Source: an uncultured SAR116 cluster alpha proteobacterium (lineage in GTDB: Bacteria; Pseudomonadota; Alphaproteobacteria; Puniceispirillales; Puniceispirillaceae). From it: 52,103 nucleotides of DNA. Under the pieces are notes generated by a model that saw only the letters and a program-made list of their open reading frames with translations, searched no databases and was not told the DNA's origin. Position numbers and translations under genes: made by a program. This document shows positions 19,026 to 30,503 of this stretch, one piece after another (the first letter of the stretch is position 1; every line of letters begins with the position of its first letter). The stretch spans positions 1-52,103 of the forward strand of contig CACJUX010000013.1 of the NCBI GenBank assembly GCA_902596655.1, in the 5' to 3' direction.

Positions 19026-20585
19026 ATGCTGCAATTTGAGAGCTGGAAAAAGCTGCTGGTGCTATTCGTCATCGCGCTTGGTGTTGTATACGCGCTGCCG
19101 AATGTGCTGCCATCGGGTGAAGATCGCGACTCCGGCCTGTTGCCTGGCCAACAGATCAATCTCGGGCTTGATCTACAGGGAGGATCGCATCTGCTGATGC
19201 TGGTCGATATGGAGGTTGTGGAGACCGAGCGGTTGAATAGCCTCGGCGAGACCATCCGTCAGGAATTCCGCAACAGGAAAATCCGCTTCAGCAATCTAAG
19301 GGTTGAGGACCGTACCGTCAGTGTGAGCCTGCGCAGGGCCGATGACACCGATGCTGCCAAGTTGATTTTTGCCGAGCTTGGCCGTGGGTTGATCACCACC
19401 CGCGAGGGGCAAAATTACCGGATCTCGTTTGACGAGGCTGGCCTGACCGAGATGCGCAACCAGACGGTCGAGCAGTCGATGGAAATCATCCGCCGCCGGA
19501 TTGATCCGGATGGCACGAAGGAGCCAATCATCCAGCGCCAGGGCAAGGACCGCGTGCTGGTGCAGCTTCCCGGCGTCGATGACCCGGAGACGATCAAGCG
19601 GCTGTTGGGACGCACGGCAAAGCTGACATTTCAATTAGTTGACACCAGCCTGACCGGCGCCGAGGCGATCACCCGGGGCCGCGTGCCACCGGGTAGCGTA
19701 TTGCTGCCGGGCGACGGTGATGACAGCCAGAGCTATGTCGTCGAGAAACGGGTGATGGTCAGCGGCGAAATGCTGGATGGTGCAACTGCCAGTTTTGATC
19801 AGAACAACCGGCCGTCAGTGAGCTTTAACCTGAACGCCACCGGCGCGAAGAAATTTGGCCGCGTTACCGGCGCCAATATTGGTCGGCCTTTTGCCATCAT
19901 TCTTGATGGTAAGGTTGTCTCGGCACCAACAATTCAGAGCCAGATTTTTGGCAGCGGCCAGATTACCGGCCAATTCACCGTCGCGGAAACCAATGAGCTG
20001 GCGCTGATCCTGCGCGCTGGCGCCCTGCCAGCGCCGCTGATCGTTCTCGAGGAGCGTTCCATTGGTCCGGGGCTTGGTGCTGACTCGGTGGTGGCTGGCA
20101 AGATAGCGGCACTTGTCGGGCTAGTGATGGTGATCATCTATATGCTGCTCAGCTATGGCCTGTTTGGGGCCCTTGCTGATGTGGCCCTGATGGTCAATAT
20201 TATCCTCATTCTGGCGGCGCTGTCAGCGCTACAGGCGACGCTGACCCTGCCGGGAATTGCCGGCATCGTGCTGACGATGGGAATGGCGGTTGATGCCAAT
20301 GTTCTTGTTTTCGAGCGTATCCGCGAGGAATTGCGCCGTGGCAGATCAGTGATGGCGGCCATTGATGGCGGCTATCAACGCGCCATTTCGACAATTGTTG
20401 ACAGTAACCTGACAACATTGTTCGCAGCGCTGTTCTTGTATCTGTTTGGATCCGGTCCCATCAAGGGCTTTGCTGTGACTTTGGCAATTGGAATTTTGAC
20501 GTCACTGTTTACCGCAGTGATGGTGACCCGGATGCTGATTGTCATCTGGCTGGAACGCAAGCGCCCCAGAGCGCTTGAGTTGTGA
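19026..20585 (+). CDS. secD: Protein translocase subunit SecD
   Basis: Proton-driven component that pulls proteins out of the Sec channel on the periplasmic side. One N-terminal membrane helix (about residues 9-25), the periplasmic P1 domain with LGLDLQGGSHLL, then five C-terminal helices containing RSIGPGLGADSV and GMAVDANVLVFERIREELRRG. The length of 519 residues is normal. The stop is seven bases before secF. Confidence 0.97.
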   Translation: MLQFESWKKLLVLFVIALGVVYALPNVLPSGEDRDSGLLPGQQINLGLDLQGGSHLLMLVDMEVVETERLNSLGETIRQEFRNRKIRFSNLRVEDRTVSVSLRRADDTDAAKLIFAELGRGLITTREGQNYRISFDEAGLTEMRNQTVEQSMEIIRRRIDPDGTKEPIIQRQGKDRVLVQLPGVDDPETIKRLLGRTAKLTFQLVDTSLTGAEAITRGRVPPGSVLLPGDGDDSQSYVVEKRVMVSGEMLDGATASFDQNNRPSVSFNLNATGAKKFGRVTGANIGRPFAIILDGKVVSAPTIQSQIFGSGQITGQFTVAETNELALILRAGALPAPLIVLEERSIGPGLGADSVVAGKIAALVGLVMVIIYMLLSYGLFGALADVALMVNIILILAALSALQATLTLPGIAGIVLTMGMAVDANVLVFERIREELRRGRSVMAAIDGGYQRAISTIVDSNLTTLFAALFLYLFGSGPIKGFAVTLAIGILTSLFTAVMVTRMLIVIWLERKRPRALEL

Positions 20586-20592
20586 GGATTGA

Positions 20593-21537
20593 ATGATGCG
20601 GCTGAAACTCGTTCCAAGCGAAACAACGATTGATTTCATGAAGCTGCGCCCCGCAGCGCTGGTGTTCTCGGCTATGCTAATGCTGGCCTCGCTCGGGTTG
20701 TTCCTGATTTCCGGGCTCAATCTCGGCATTGATTTCAAGGGCGGCATTCTGCTCGAGGCGCGCAGCACCTCGGGCCCGGCCGATGTGTCTGGTCTGCGTG
20801 GTGGTCTTGAACAACTCGAGCTAGGTGACATCAATCTGCAGGAATTTGGCACTGAGACAGATATTCTGATCCGAGTGCAGCGCCAGGAAGGCGACGAAAA
20901 GGCACAGATTGCGGCCATTGAGGCCATCACCCAGAGTCTTGGCAGCGACTATCAGGTACGGCGTACCGAGTTTGTCGGCCCCACGGTGGGTGCCGAACTT
21001 GCAGAAAAAGGCATGTTGGCGGTTGGCTGCGCCTTGCTGGCGATCATGCTGTATATCTGGTTCCGCTTTGAATGGCAGTTCTCGATTGCGGCGATTCTTG
21101 CGCTATCACATGATGTGATCACGACGATTGGCCTGTTTTCGCTAACTTCGTTTGAGTTCAATCTCGCAACGGTTGCCGCAATCCTGACGATTGCCGGTTA
21201 TTCGATCAACGATACTGTTGTAGTCTTTGATCGGGTGCGAGAAAATCTGCGCCGTTACAAATCCTTTGAACAGCGCAACATTCTGAATAAATCGCTGAAT
21301 GAAACCCTGTCACGCACGGTGATGACATCGGTGACGACCTTGCTGGCCTTGCTGGCGATCGTGGTGTTTGGCGGTGCGGTGCTGCGCGATTTTGCGCTGG
21401 CGATGATGTGGGGCGTGATTGTCGGCACCTATTCATCGGTGTTCGTCGCTGTTGGCATGTTGGCCAAATTTGACCTGAAACGCACCGAAGAAGATGAGGA
21501 AGAGGGCACCGCTGCGGAGCAGGACGGCACCTCCTGA
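20593..21537 (+). CDS. secF: Protein translocase subunit SecF
   Basis: Partner of SecD. N-terminal helix, then LGIDFKGGILLE, a periplasmic domain, and five helices with TEFVGPTVGAELAEKG, GYSINDTVVVFDRVRENLR and the end segment WGVIVGTYSSVFVA. ATG at 20593 or 20596. The C-terminus is short and acidic. The length of 314 residues is normal. Confidence 0.97.
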   Translation: MMRLKLVPSETTIDFMKLRPAALVFSAMLMLASLGLFLISGLNLGIDFKGGILLEARSTSGPADVSGLRGGLEQLELGDINLQEFGTETDILIRVQRQEGDEKAQIAAIEAITQSLGSDYQVRRTEFVGPTVGAELAEKGMLAVGCALLAIMLYIWFRFEWQFSIAAILALSHDVITTIGLFSLTSFEFNLATVAAILTIAGYSINDTVVVFDRVRENLRRYKSFEQRNILNKSLNETLSRTVMTSVTTLLALLAIVVFGGAVLRDFALAMMWGVIVGTYSSVFVAVGMLAKFDLKRTEEDEEEGTAAEQDGTS

Positions 21538-21544
21538 TCCGCCT

Positions 21545-21940
21545 GTGAGCGAAAACCAGATGGGCATTGAGATCAAGAATTTTGATGGCGATGGTGAGCT
21601 GCAGATCGTTCATGGATATGGCGATGGCGGCTTTCGTATCACAAACCAAAGCTATCAGGGTGATCTACTACTGCTGCCGCGTTTGACACGTAAATGGCGC
21701 TGCCCCGACCCAATCACGCTACGCTTTGCCAACCTTGAACCCCTGTTGGGCGAGACACCGCCACCGTTGTTCCTGCTTGGTACAGGACCAGCACCGCAGC
21801 AGCATTTGCCGGAGCTTACGGCTGATCTGAAAGTCAATGGGATCAATCTTGAGCTGATGTCGACGGCAGCCGCCTGCCGCACCTGGAACGTGCTGATGAG
21901 CGAGGGACGCAATGCCGCTGCCGTGCTCATCGCCGTCTGA
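21545..21940 (+). CDS. Mth938-like (DUF498) protein, NDUFAF3-type
   Basis: Small protein of the Mth938/NDUFAF3 family, whose mitochondrial member helps assemble respiratory complex I. The family core runs from GYGDGGFRITNQSYQGDLLLLPR to LFLLGTGPAPQQHLP and ELMSTAAACRTWNVLMSEGRNAAAVLI, where the Met-x-Thr-x-x-A-x-R-T-x-N segment is diagnostic. Start is GTG 21545 or ATG 21560. It follows secF by seven bases and precedes the phytoene-synthase-like gene by 20. Its role in bacteria is not settled. Confidence 0.82.
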   Translation: MSENQMGIEIKNFDGDGELQIVHGYGDGGFRITNQSYQGDLLLLPRLTRKWRCPDPITLRFANLEPLLGETPPPLFLLGTGPAPQQHLPELTADLKVNGINLELMSTAAACRTWNVLMSEGRNAAAVLIAV

Positions 21941-21960
21941 CAAATCCCGTTGAAGAGACG

Positions 21961-22584
21961 ATGATGCAGAACTCCTGGCAGATTTTGCGAGACAATGACA
22001 AGCAGTTGGCACTGTGCTTACTGTTCGCGCCCAGCGCCGACCGTCAGCTTCTAGCCGATATCTTCTGTCTTGCCAATGAGCTGGAAAATGCCATCCGCAT
22101 TCCAAGTGAGATCATGCTGGCTGCAATCCGACTGCAATGGTGGCATGACGCGCTTGCAGATATGACAGCACCGGCAGAGGTGCCGCTGATGCGCACATTG
22201 CGGGCACATATCGCCGCAGAGCGGATCAGCCGGGATGAACTGCTGCCGCTTGTAGCGCTCTGGCAAACGAGGATCACTGACAGCGAGGCCAGCGCTACCC
22301 CCTGTTTTGCTGGCTGCTGGCAGCTTGCGGCTAAAGTGACATGCGGTGCGGATTTTACCGCCATTGCGGGAAAGATCGCCCATCAATCCGGCAGGGACGA
22401 GGCCCAAAGGCCGAAAATCGATGGTGCTGACCTTGCCGCTCTGCGGCGTGGTGGCGGCGCGGCACGCTGGCTCTATCTCGCGGGATGTCTGGCAAAGCGG
22501 CACTCAGAAACCGAAAAACAAGGCGAGGATCCGCTGTTGATCTGGCGGCTGCTGTTCTGGCGGTTTGGGATTGGCGGCAGTTGA
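21961..22584 (+). CDS. Squalene/phytoene synthase-like protein, NDUFAF6-type (short)
   Basis: Isoprenyl-synthase fold relative of NDUFAF6, another complex I assembly factor. Visible: LLFAPSADRQLLADIFCLANELENA and IRLQWWHDALAD (the first partial aspartate-type motif in helix form), then a divergent second half. At 207 residues it is shorter than true phytoene synthases (about 280). The two DxxxD catalytic motifs are not both present, so enzymatic carotenoid synthesis is unlikely. No other carotenoid gene is near. Its adjacency to the Mth938-like gene supports a shared assembly role. Confidence 0.75.
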   Translation: MMQNSWQILRDNDKQLALCLLFAPSADRQLLADIFCLANELENAIRIPSEIMLAAIRLQWWHDALADMTAPAEVPLMRTLRAHIAAERISRDELLPLVALWQTRITDSEASATPCFAGCWQLAAKVTCGADFTAIAGKIAHQSGRDEAQRPKIDGADLAALRRGGGAARWLYLAGCLAKRHSETEKQGEDPLLIWRLLFWRFGIGGS

Positions 22585-22600
22585 GCGCACTGGCTTCGCC

Positions 22601-23974
22601 TCAGGCGGCCCAATCTCCCGCCCAGCCACGGAATGACTCGAGTGCCCGCGCCGCATAGGCAAGTTTGCGGTCACGACCCTTCAGCTTGCGTTTGCCGGCA
22701 GGTGGTTGAATGTCGGGAAACAGGCCAAAATTGACATTCATCGGCTGGAAGCTGTCGGCCATGGCACCGCCGGTGATATGCGCCAGCAATGCCCCGTGCG
22801 CCGTGTCAATGGGAGGTGCCTGCCAGCATGTGCCATGCCGGTCATTGGCTGCCATGATTCCGGCAAGCATTCCAATTGCCGCAGATTCGATATAGCCCTC
22901 AACCCCGGTGATCTGTCCGGCAAAACGCAGCCCCGGCTGCGCTTTAAGCCGCAATTCGGCATCAAGCAGACGCGGTGCATTGATGAAAGTGTTGCGATGA
23001 AGCCCGCCAAGCCGGGCGAACTTCGCCGCGCCAAGCCCGGGGATTGACTTGAACACCCGTAACTGTTCACCATATCTGAGCTTTGTCTGAAACCCGACCA
23101 TGTTATAGAGGGTACCAAGCGCGTTGTCCTGGCGCAGCTGGATCACTGCATGCGGGCGAGACCCGTCATGGGCATTGGTCAGCCCGACCGGCTTCATTGG
23201 CCCGAAACGCAGCGTCTCACGCCCACGCGAGGCCATCACCTCAATCGGCATGCAGCCATCAAAATAGGGGGTACTTTCTTCCCATTCCTTGAATGACATC
23301 GTCTCGCCGGTAAGCAGCGCGTCAATAAATCCCTCATATTGGTCGCGCGTCATCGGGCAGTTGATATAGTCCTTGCCATCACTGCCATCTGTCGATTTGT
23401 CATAGCGCGACTGGAACCAGGCAACATCCATATCAACGCTGTCAAAATGAACGATCGGGGCAATCGCGTCGAAGAACGCAAGGTCTTCCTCACCGCCAAG
23501 ATCGCGGATCAACTCAGCCAGCGCCGGCGAGGTGAGGGGCCCAGTGGCAATGATCACATTGTCCCACTGGACGGGAATTTCGGTGATCTCCTCGCGGGCG
23601 ACCGTCACCAGCGGATTGGCGGCCAGCAATTCACCGACATGCGCGGCAAAGCCATCACGGTCAACGGCAAGCGCACTGCCTGCCGGCACCTTGTGGACAT
23701 CGGCAGCACGCATGATTAGCGACTTCATCTCGCGCATTTCCTGATGCAGGACGCCGACAGCGTTGCTGGTCGAATCATCCGAGCGAAACGAGTTTGAACA
23801 GACAAGCTCAGCCAGATTATCGGTATGATGTGCGTCGGTCATCCGTACCGGACGCATTTCATGCAGCACCACCGGCACATTGCGTGCGGCAATCTGAAAG
23901 GCCGCCTCGCTGCCGGCAAGGCCACCACCAATTACATGCACGGGCTTGTAGGGGGGGTCGCTCATCTCAGCCAT
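22601..23974 (-). CDS. trmFO: Methylenetetrahydrofolate-tRNA-(uracil-5-)-methyltransferase
   Basis: Folate- and FAD-dependent enzyme that makes ribothymidine at tRNA position 54. N-terminal FAD site [17 protein letters not shown], then [12 protein letters not shown] with the conserved active-site Cys, and [11 protein letters not shown]. The C-terminal FAD segment is [20 protein letters not shown], and [13 protein letters not shown] is the family end signature. The start is ATG 23974 (or 23965); TTG and GTG codons also lie in frame just after the uvrA stop. It is six bases downstream of uvrA, so they are co-transcribed. Confidence 0.95.
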   Translation of the reverse strand: MAEMSDPPYKPVHVIGGGLAGSEAAFQIAARNVPVVLHEMRPVRMTDAHHTDNLAELVCSNSFRSDDSTSNAVGVLHQEMREMKSLIMRAADVHKVPAGSALAVDRDGFAAHVGELLAANPLVTVAREEITEIPVQWDNVIIATGPLTSPALAELIRDLGGEEDLAFFDAIAPIVHFDSVDMDVAWFQSRYDKSTDGSDGKDYINCPMTRDQYEGFIDALLTGETMSFKEWEESTPYFDGCMPIEVMASRGRETLRFGPMKPVGLTNAHDGSRPHAVIQLRQDNALGTLYNMVGFQTKLRYGEQLRVFKSIPGLGAAKFARLGGLHRNTFINAPRLLDAELRLKAQPGLRFAGQITGVEGYIESAAIGMLAGIMAANDRHGTCWQAPPIDTAHGALLAHITGGAMADSFQPMNVNFGLFPDIQPPAGKRKLKGRDRKLAYAARALESFRGWAGDWAA

Positions 23975-23980
23975 CACCAA

Positions 23981-26941
23981 TTACTTATTCCCAAAGATGC
24001 GCGCTAGATATTCACCCGTGTGCGAACCAGGCGTCGTCGCCACCGTCTCAGGCGTTCCCTCGGCAACGATCTGGCCACCGCCATCACCACCTTCCGGCCC
24101 CAGATCAATCACCCAGTCAGCCGTCTTAATCACATCCATATTATGTTCGATGACAATCACCGTATTACCCTGATCAACAAGCTCCTGCAAGACATCCAGA
24201 AGTTTCGCTATGTCATGGAAATGAAGGCCGGTTGTCGGCTCATCAAGGATGTAGATGGTGCGGCCAGTGGCCCGGCGCGACAGCTCCTTGGACAGTTTGA
24301 CCCGCTGCGCCTCGCCGCCGGACAACGTTGTTGCCTGCTGGCCAATCCGGACATAGCCAAGACCAACGCGGAACATCGTCTCCAGCTTTTCACGGATGGA
24401 AGGCACAGCCTTGAAGAACTCGACACCTTCCTCGACGGTCATTTCCAGCACGTCGGCAATTGATTTGCCGCGGAAGGTGATTTCCAGCGTTTCCCGGTTA
24501 TAGCGCCGGCCCTTGCAGCTGTCACAAGTGACGTAGACATCGGGCAGGAAATGCATCTCGATCTTAATCAGCCCGTCGCCCTGACAGGCCTCACAGCGCC
24601 CGCCCTTGACGTTAAAGGAAAAGCGGCCAGGCGCATAGCCGCGCGCCTTTGATTCGGGCAAGCCGGCAAACCATTCGCGGATCGGCGTAAAGGCACCAGT
24701 GTAGGTGGCCGGATTCGACCGAGGTGTGCGGCCAATTGGCGATTGGTCAATATCAACCACTTTGTCAAGCAACTCGGCACCAAGGATAGATTTATGCGGG
24801 GCCGGCATCTCGCGCGCCTTATGTAGTCGCCGTGCCAGCGACTTCCACAGCGTTTCGAGAACAAGCGTTGACTTACCGCCACCCGAAACACCCGTGACGC
24901 AGGTCAACACCCCAAGTGGAAAATCGACACTGACGGAGTGCAGATTGTTACCACTTGCCTCATTGACCCGGATGACGCGCCCCTTGACCGGCTTTCGCCG
25001 TTTCCCTGGAACGGCAATTTCGAGGGCACCTGAGAGATATTGTCCGGTCAGTGACTGCTCGTTCTGCAAAATCTGTTCAGGCGTTCCAGCAGCGACGACA
25101 TGGCCGCCGTGAACGCCAGCCCCCGGACCCATATCGACAACATAATCGGCAAGCCGGATCGAATCCTCGTCATGTTCGACAACCAGCACCGTATTACCAA
25201 GATCACGCAACCGCACCAAGGTTGCCAACAGCCGGTCATTGTCGCGCTGGTGCAGGCCGATCGACGGTTCGTCAAGCACGTAGAGAACGCCGGTGAGGCC
25301 GGAGCCAATCTGCGAGGCAAGACGGATGCGCTGCGACTCGCCACCGGACAGGGTTCCCGAATTGCGCGCCATCGACAGGTAGTTCAGGCCGACATTAACC
25401 AAAAACCCAAGACGTTCATTGATCTCCTTCAGAATGCGGGCGGCAATTTCCGATTCCTGCCCCCGGAGTTTTTCACTCAGCCCGCTGAACCAGTCGCGGG
25501 CATCGCCAATCGATAGGCGTGCAACGTCAGAAATGTCTTTCATGTCGATCTTGACAGCAAGGGATTCGGCCTTCAGCCGCTTGCCGCCACAGCCATCACA
25601 GGGATGGTTGGCACGGAATTTCTCCATCTCCTCGCGCACCCAGGCCGAGTCCGTCTCGCGGTAGCGCCTTGCAAGGTTGGGCATGATGCCTTCAAAGGGC
25701 TTGGTCGTGCGATAGGACCGCAGCCCATCATCAAATTCCATGGTCACAGGCATTTTGCCGGAGCCATACAGAATGATTGATTTGGCGACATCATCAAGAT
25801 CGCCAAAGGGCGTGTCGAGCGAAAACCCGAATTGCCGGGCGAGCGATTCCAATGTCTGGATGTAATAGCGTGAAGTACTCGACGACCAGGGTGCCAGTGC
25901 GCCACCGCGCAACGTCTGGCGCGTGTCGGGAACCACCAGCTGCTCATCAAAATGACTGCTAACCCCGAGCCCATCACATGAGGGGCAGGCGCCAAACGGA
26001 TTGTTGAAGGAGAAAAGGCGCGGCTCAATCTCGTCAATTGTAAAGCCTGATTCCGGACAGGCAAAATTGGCCGAAAAAACCGTACGCTCGCCACTGTCGG
26101 CATTGTCGGCGAAGGCCAGCCCCTCGGTCAGACCAAGCGCCGTTTCCAGAGAGTCGGCAAGACGCGTTGACAGCTCGTCAGGATCACCCTTGATGACCAG
26201 CCGGTCAATGACGATATCGATATCATGCTTGCGTTTCTTGTCGAGCGCCGGGGTGTTATCAAGATCATACATCTCACCATCAATCCGCACCCGGCTGAAA
26301 CCCTTGCGGTGAAATTCCGCTAGCTCCTTGCGATATTCACCCTTGCGGCCACGCACGATCGGTGCCAGCAGATAGATCCGCGTCCCATCCTCCATAGTCA
26401 GCAGGATATCAACCATCTGACTAACAGTCTGACTGCGAATCGGCAGACCTGTAGCCGGTGAATAGGGGATACCAATCCGCGCCCAGAGCAGGCGCATATA
26501 ATCATAAATCTCGGTCACGGTGCCAACTGTTGACCGGGGGTTTCGTGATGTCGTCTTCTGCTCGATAGAAATCGCCGGCGACAGACCTTCGATCAGATCA
26601 ACATCGGGTTTTTGCATCATTTCGAGAAACTGCCTGGCATATGCCGACAACGATTCAACATAGCGGCGCTGGCCCTCGGCATAGATGGTGTCAAAGGCAA
26701 GCGAGGATTTGCCGGAACCGGAAAGGCCGGTAAGCACTACAAGCCGGTCGCGCGGCAGGTCGATATTGACGTCGCTCAGATTGTGTTCACGCGCGCCACG
26801 AACGGCGATGACTCGCGGCTCAGCGCTGATTTCTACGTTATCCTGACGCGGCGGATGGATGGTGCCGGCAGCAGGCACACCAGCGGTGGACAGGCTCGCC
26901 TGGCCAGCAGAGGCTGGCGTTCTCTTCGTTTCGTTTGGCAT
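23981..26941 (-). CDS. uvrA: Excinuclease ABC subunit A
   Basis: Damage-recognition ATPase of nucleotide excision repair. Two ABC modules: Walker [13 protein letters not shown] and [12 protein letters not shown], signatures [11 protein letters not shown] and [11 protein letters not shown]. The zinc-binding cysteines are intact: [17 protein letters not shown], and the C-terminal CEACQGDGL...[10 protein letters not shown] module. ATG 26941 is preferred over an in-frame TTG at 26959. A 40-residue variable leader precedes [15 protein letters not shown]. The gene is divergent from ssb, the classic uvrA-ssb pair often under LexA control. Confidence 0.98.
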   Translation of the reverse strand: MPNETKRTPASAGQASLSTAGVPAAGTIHPPRQDNVEISAEPRVIAVRGAREHNLSDVNIDLPRDRLVVLTGLSGSGKSSLAFDTIYAEGQRRYVESLSAYARQFLEMMQKPDVDLIEGLSPAISIEQKTTSRNPRSTVGTVTEIYDYMRLLWARIGIPYSPATGLPIRSQTVSQMVDILLTMEDGTRIYLLAPIVRGRKGEYRKELAEFHRKGFSRVRIDGEMYDLDNTPALDKKRKHDIDIVIDRLVIKGDPDELSTRLADSLETALGLTEGLAFADNADSGERTVFSANFACPESGFTIDEIEPRLFSFNNPFGACPSCDGLGVSSHFDEQLVVPDTRQTLRGGALAPWSSSTSRYYIQTLESLARQFGFSLDTPFGDLDDVAKSIILYGSGKMPVTMEFDDGLRSYRTTKPFEGIMPNLARRYRETDSAWVREEMEKFRANHPCDGCGGKRLKAESLAVKIDMKDISDVARLSIGDARDWFSGLSEKLRGQESEIAARILKEINERLGFLVNVGLNYLSMARNSGTLSGGESQRIRLASQIGSGLTGVLYVLDEPSIGLHQRDNDRLLATLVRLRDLGNTVLVVEHDEDSIRLADYVVDMGPGAGVHGGHVVAAGTPEQILQNEQSLTGQYLSGALEIAVPGKRRKPVKGRVIRVNEASGNNLHSVSVDFPLGVLTCVTGVSGGGKSTLVLETLWKSLARRLHKAREMPAPHKSILGAELLDKVVDIDQSPIGRTPRSNPATYTGAFTPIREWFAGLPESKARGYAPGRFSFNVKGGRCEACQGDGLIKIEMHFLPDVYVTCDSCKGRRYNRETLEITFRGKSIADVLEMTVEEGVEFFKAVPSIREKLETMFRVGLGYVRIGQQATTLSGGEAQRVKLSKELSRRATGRTIYILDEPTTGLHFHDIAKLLDVLQELVDQGNTVIVIEHNMDVIKTADWVIDLGPEGGDGGGQIVAEGTPETVATTPGSHTGEYLARIFGNK

Positions 26942-27032
26942 GGAATGACTATAACCCAAAAATGAAAAAGACCACCAGCGTTTGTGCCGTGGCGGCGAAG
27001 AAATGATCTAACGGAATTAACTTGTCACATGT

Positions 27033-27050
27033 GTATTCACACGCGTATTC
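27033..27050. promoter_or_regulatory. Direct repeat between uvrA and ssb, weak SOS-box candidate
   Basis: GTATTC occurs twice (27033-27038 and 27045-27050), 12 bases apart, in the intergenic region that must hold both promoters. The alphaproteobacterial LexA site is a direct repeat GTTC-N7-GTTC with an 11-base period, so this is similar but not a match. Recorded as a candidate only. Confidence 0.25.
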
Positions 27051-27137
27051 TAAAGGGCCAGTGAGATTTTTTAGTCTGATTTACCATATTTTTCGGATCC
27101 GCCCGCAAGGGACAACGCATCAGGGAGCAAATGCAAC

Positions 27138-27632
27138 ATGGCCGGTAGCGTAAACAAAGTCATTCTGGTTGGAAATCTGGGGCGCGATCCCGAAGTCAGA
27201 TCAACCCAGGATGGCGCGAAGATCGTCAATCTGTCGATTGCCACATCGGAACGCTGGAAAGACAGGAACACCGGCGAACCACGCGAAAAGACCGAGTGGC
27301 ACCGGGTGGTGATTTTCAATGAGAATCTGGGCCGGGTCGCCGAACAATATCTACGCAAGGGGTCCAATGTCTATGTTGAGGGCCAGCTGCAAACCCGTAA
27401 ATGGACCGACCAGCAGGGCGTTGAGAAATACACCACCGAGGTCGTGCTGCAACGCTATCGTGGTGAAATGACGTTGCTCGGCAGCCGTGCCGACAGCGGC
27501 GCAAGCAGCAGCTATGGCGACGGTAGTTTCGCCGGGAGCCAGGGTGCTAGCATGGGCGATTCCGGTTCTGCGCCAACAGCGCCACCGCCAATGCGTAACA
27601 CCAATGATCTTGACGACGATATTCCATTTTAA
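27138..27632 (+). CDS. ssb: Single-stranded DNA-binding protein
   Basis: Binds ssDNA in replication, repair and recombination. The OB-fold covers residues 1-112 and begins [21 protein letters not shown], with [36 protein letters not shown] as the signature. A Gly/Ser-rich linker follows. The acidic tip DLDDDIPF is the protein-interaction tail. The length of 164 residues is normal. Divergent from uvrA. Confidence 0.97.
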   Translation: MAGSVNKVILVGNLGRDPEVRSTQDGAKIVNLSIATSERWKDRNTGEPREKTEWHRVVIFNENLGRVAEQYLRKGSNVYVEGQLQTRKWTDQQGVEKYTTEVVLQRYRGEMTLLGSRADSGASSSYGDGSFAGSQGASMGDSGSAPTAPPPMRNTNDLDDDIPF

Positions 27633-27791
27633 ATCAATAGAATAAAGAAATCTGTGAAAGTGGTTTCGGAGATTTTCTCGGTTGCCACTTTTTTTTCGTC
27701 CATGGCAACTATATTTTGTGGTTTACCCCTCTTTCGTGGTATAAATCTTGTGTGAAGGCGCGTCTGCGTCGCAAGGTACCGCGAGATTATT

Positions 27792-30503
27792 TTGACTGAT
27801 ACAAAATCACCGAAAACTAGCCCTCTGACGCCGACAATCTCGATCTCCGACGAGATGCGCAAATCCTACCTCGATTACGCGATGAGCGTGATCGTCTCGC
27901 GGGCTTTGCCAGACGTACGCGATGGTCTGAAACCGGTTCATCGGCGCATCCTATTTGCGATGATGGAAGGTAATTACGACTGGTCGAAGCCGCCGCGCAA
28001 ATCAGCGCGGATCGTCGGTGATGTCATGGGTAACTACCATCCGCATGGCGACAGCTCGATCTATGAGGCCATGGTCCGCATGGCACAGGATTTCTCGATG
28101 CGCCTGCCGCTTGTCGACGGGCAGGGCAATTTCGGCTCGATCGATGGCGATCCGGCAGCAGCGATGCGCTACACGGAGTCGCGGCTGGCCCGCGCCGCTG
28201 AGAGCCTGTTGCGCGACATCGACAAGGATACGGTCGAATTCACCCAGAATTATGACGAGACACAGCTCGAACCGACCGTTCTGCCAGCTGAATATCCAAA
28301 TTTGCTCGTGAATGGCGCAAACGGCATCGCCGTCGGTATGGCAACCAATATTCCGCCGCACAATCCGGGTGAAGTGATTGCTGCCTGCGAGGCCTATGTC
28401 ACCAACCCGCAGATCAGCACAGAAGAATTGACCGAGATCGTTCCCGGACCGGATTTTCCAACCGGGGCGCTGATCATGGGACGCCATGGCATCCGCGAGG
28501 CCTATGCAACCGGCCGCGGGTCAATCATCATGCGCGCCAGAGCCGAGGTCCATACAAACGCCAAGGACCGCGAATCAATCATCATTCATGAAATTCCCTA
28601 TCAGGTGAACAAGGCGCAGCTGCTGGAGCGGATTGGCGAGATGGTCCGTGAGAAAGTGATTGAGGGCATTTCAGACATTCGGGATGAATCCGATCGCAAC
28701 GGCATGCGCATAGTCATCGAAATCAAGCGCGATGCCTCGGGTGAGGTGATCCTGAACCAGCTTTACCGGCATTCACGCCTGCAGACGAGCTTCCCAGTGA
28801 ATATGCTGGCGATGAATGGCGGCCGCCCAATCCAGATGGGTCTCAGGGACGTTATCTCAGCATTCTGCGAGTTTCGCCGCGATGTTGTCACGCGGCGCAC
28901 AATTTATCTGCTCGGCAAGGCACGCGATCGCGCCCATGTTCTTGCCGGATTGATGGTGGCGCTGGCGTCGATCGACGAGATCATCGAGCTTATCAAGGCC
29001 GCGCCGGACACTGAAACCGCCCGCAATGAACTGTGTGGCCGCGGCTGGCCGGCGCGCGAGGTCGAGGCCTTTATCACGCTGATTGACGATCCGGGGCATG
29101 AGGTAGTTGACGGCCATTATAGCCTGTCGGAAACACAGGCGCGCGCTATCCTGGAACTGCGCCTGCAAAGGCTGACCGGCATGGAACGGGACAAGCTGGC
29201 CCATGAAACCCGAGAGCTGGCCGAACGGATTTCGGATTATCTGGATATTCTGGGGTCGGCAACGCGGGTTGATCAGGTTGTTCTTGAAGAACTGTCCGCC
29301 GCCCGTGCACGGCTAAGCGATCCGCGCCGCACTGAGATTTCGGACCAGCTGGCCGACCAGGATGATGAGGATCTGATCCAGCAGGAGGATATGGTCGTAA
29401 CCGTCAGCCATCGTGGCTATATCAAGCGCGTGCCGCTTTCTGTCTACCGGGCGCAACGCCGGGGTGGCAAGGGCCGGGCCGGGATGAAAACTCGGGATGA
29501 GGATTTCGTCACTAGCCTGTTTGTCGCCAATACGCACACGCCCATCCTGTTTTTCACCTCAAAGGGCATGGTCTATCAGCTGAAATGCTACAAGCTGCCG
29601 GAGGCCGCGCCACAATCGCTTGGCAAGGCGATGGTAAATCTGCTGCCAATCGAGACGGATGAAACGATCAACACTGTCATGCCAATGCCGGGTGATGAGA
29701 GCAGCTGGAGCAGCCTGAATGTAATGTTCAGCACCGCGTCGGGCAATGTCCGGCGGAACCATCTGAGCGATTTCACAAATATCAAGCGCAATGGCAAGAT
29801 CGCCATGAAGCTGGGTGAGGGGGATGAGCTTGTCGGCGTGCAGCCCTGCAATGATGATGATGACGTGCTGATGGCAACACGCAGTGGCAAGGCAATCCGC
29901 TTTGCGGCATCCGCCGTGCGCGTGTTCCGCGGCCGTGACAGCACCGGTGTGCGCGGCATCAAGCTGCTTGGTGATGATCAGGTCGTTTCCATGTCGGTGA
30001 TCGCTGACCCGGAGCAGGAATTCATCCTGTCCGTTACCGAAAACGGCTATGGCAAACGCACACCTGTCAGCGATTACCGTGTCACCGGCCGCGGAGGTCA
30101 GGGCGTTGCCAACATCGAGATATCGGAACGTAACGGCAAGGTTATGGCCAGTTTTGCCGTTGTTGAGCAGGATCAACTGATGCTAGTTACCAACGAGGGG
30201 CAGATCATCCGGATCCGCGTGCATGGCGGTGAAGGAGACTCAATCCGCATTGCAAGCCGCAAGACGTTGGGGGTTCGGCTGTTCGATGTTGCCGACAATG
30301 CCACCGAAAAGGTCGTATCTGCCGGCATCGTCCGCGAGACAGATGATGACGAGGCTGAAGAGAAGCAGGACGCCGATGCGGCGCCAGATGGTGCAACAAC
30401 CGAGGCACAAACTGTCACTGCGCCGGGAGAGATAGCCGAAAGCGACATAACGCCAGCCAATGATGATCCTGCCGTTGACCCTGATGATGGTGAGGGTGAA
30501 TGA
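27792..30503 (+). CDS. gyrA: DNA gyrase subunit A
   Basis: Breakage-reunion subunit of gyrase. The catalytic Tyr127 lies in [11 protein letters not shown]. The quinolone-pocket segment reads [10 protein letters not shown], so the serine (residue 88) is kept and residue 92, equivalent to E. coli Asp87, is Glu. The GyrA box QRRGGKG is at residue 555, in the C-terminal beta-pinwheel domain. The last 45 residues are an acidic disordered tail. The only start compatible with the family N-terminus is TTG 27792, since the next ATG ([10 protein letters not shown]) would cut into the first helix. The stop overlaps coaD. Confidence 0.97.
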   Translation: MTDTKSPKTSPLTPTISISDEMRKSYLDYAMSVIVSRALPDVRDGLKPVHRRILFAMMEGNYDWSKPPRKSARIVGDVMGNYHPHGDSSIYEAMVRMAQDFSMRLPLVDGQGNFGSIDGDPAAAMRYTESRLARAAESLLRDIDKDTVEFTQNYDETQLEPTVLPAEYPNLLVNGANGIAVGMATNIPPHNPGEVIAACEAYVTNPQISTEELTEIVPGPDFPTGALIMGRHGIREAYATGRGSIIMRARAEVHTNAKDRESIIIHEIPYQVNKAQLLERIGEMVREKVIEGISDIRDESDRNGMRIVIEIKRDASGEVILNQLYRHSRLQTSFPVNMLAMNGGRPIQMGLRDVISAFCEFRRDVVTRRTIYLLGKARDRAHVLAGLMVALASIDEIIELIKAAPDTETARNELCGRGWPAREVEAFITLIDDPGHEVVDGHYSLSETQARAILELRLQRLTGMERDKLAHETRELAERISDYLDILGSATRVDQVVLEELSAARARLSDPRRTEISDQLADQDDEDLIQQEDMVVTVSHRGYIKRVPLSVYRAQRRGGKGRAGMKTRDEDFVTSLFVANTHTPILFFTSKGMVYQLKCYKLPEAAPQSLGKAMVNLLPIETDETINTVMPMPGDESSWSSLNVMFSTASGNVRRNHLSDFTNIKRNGKIAMKLGEGDELVGVQPCNDDDDVLMATRSGKAIRFAASAVRVFRGRDSTGVRGIKLLGDDQVVSMSVIADPEQEFILSVTENGYGKRTPVSDYRVTGRGGQGVANIEISERNGKVMASFAVVEQDQLMLVTNEGQIIRIRVHGGEGDSIRIASRKTLGVRLFDVADNATEKVVSAGIVRETDDDEAEEKQDADAAPDGATTEAQTVTAPGEIAESDITPANDDPAVDPDDGEGE

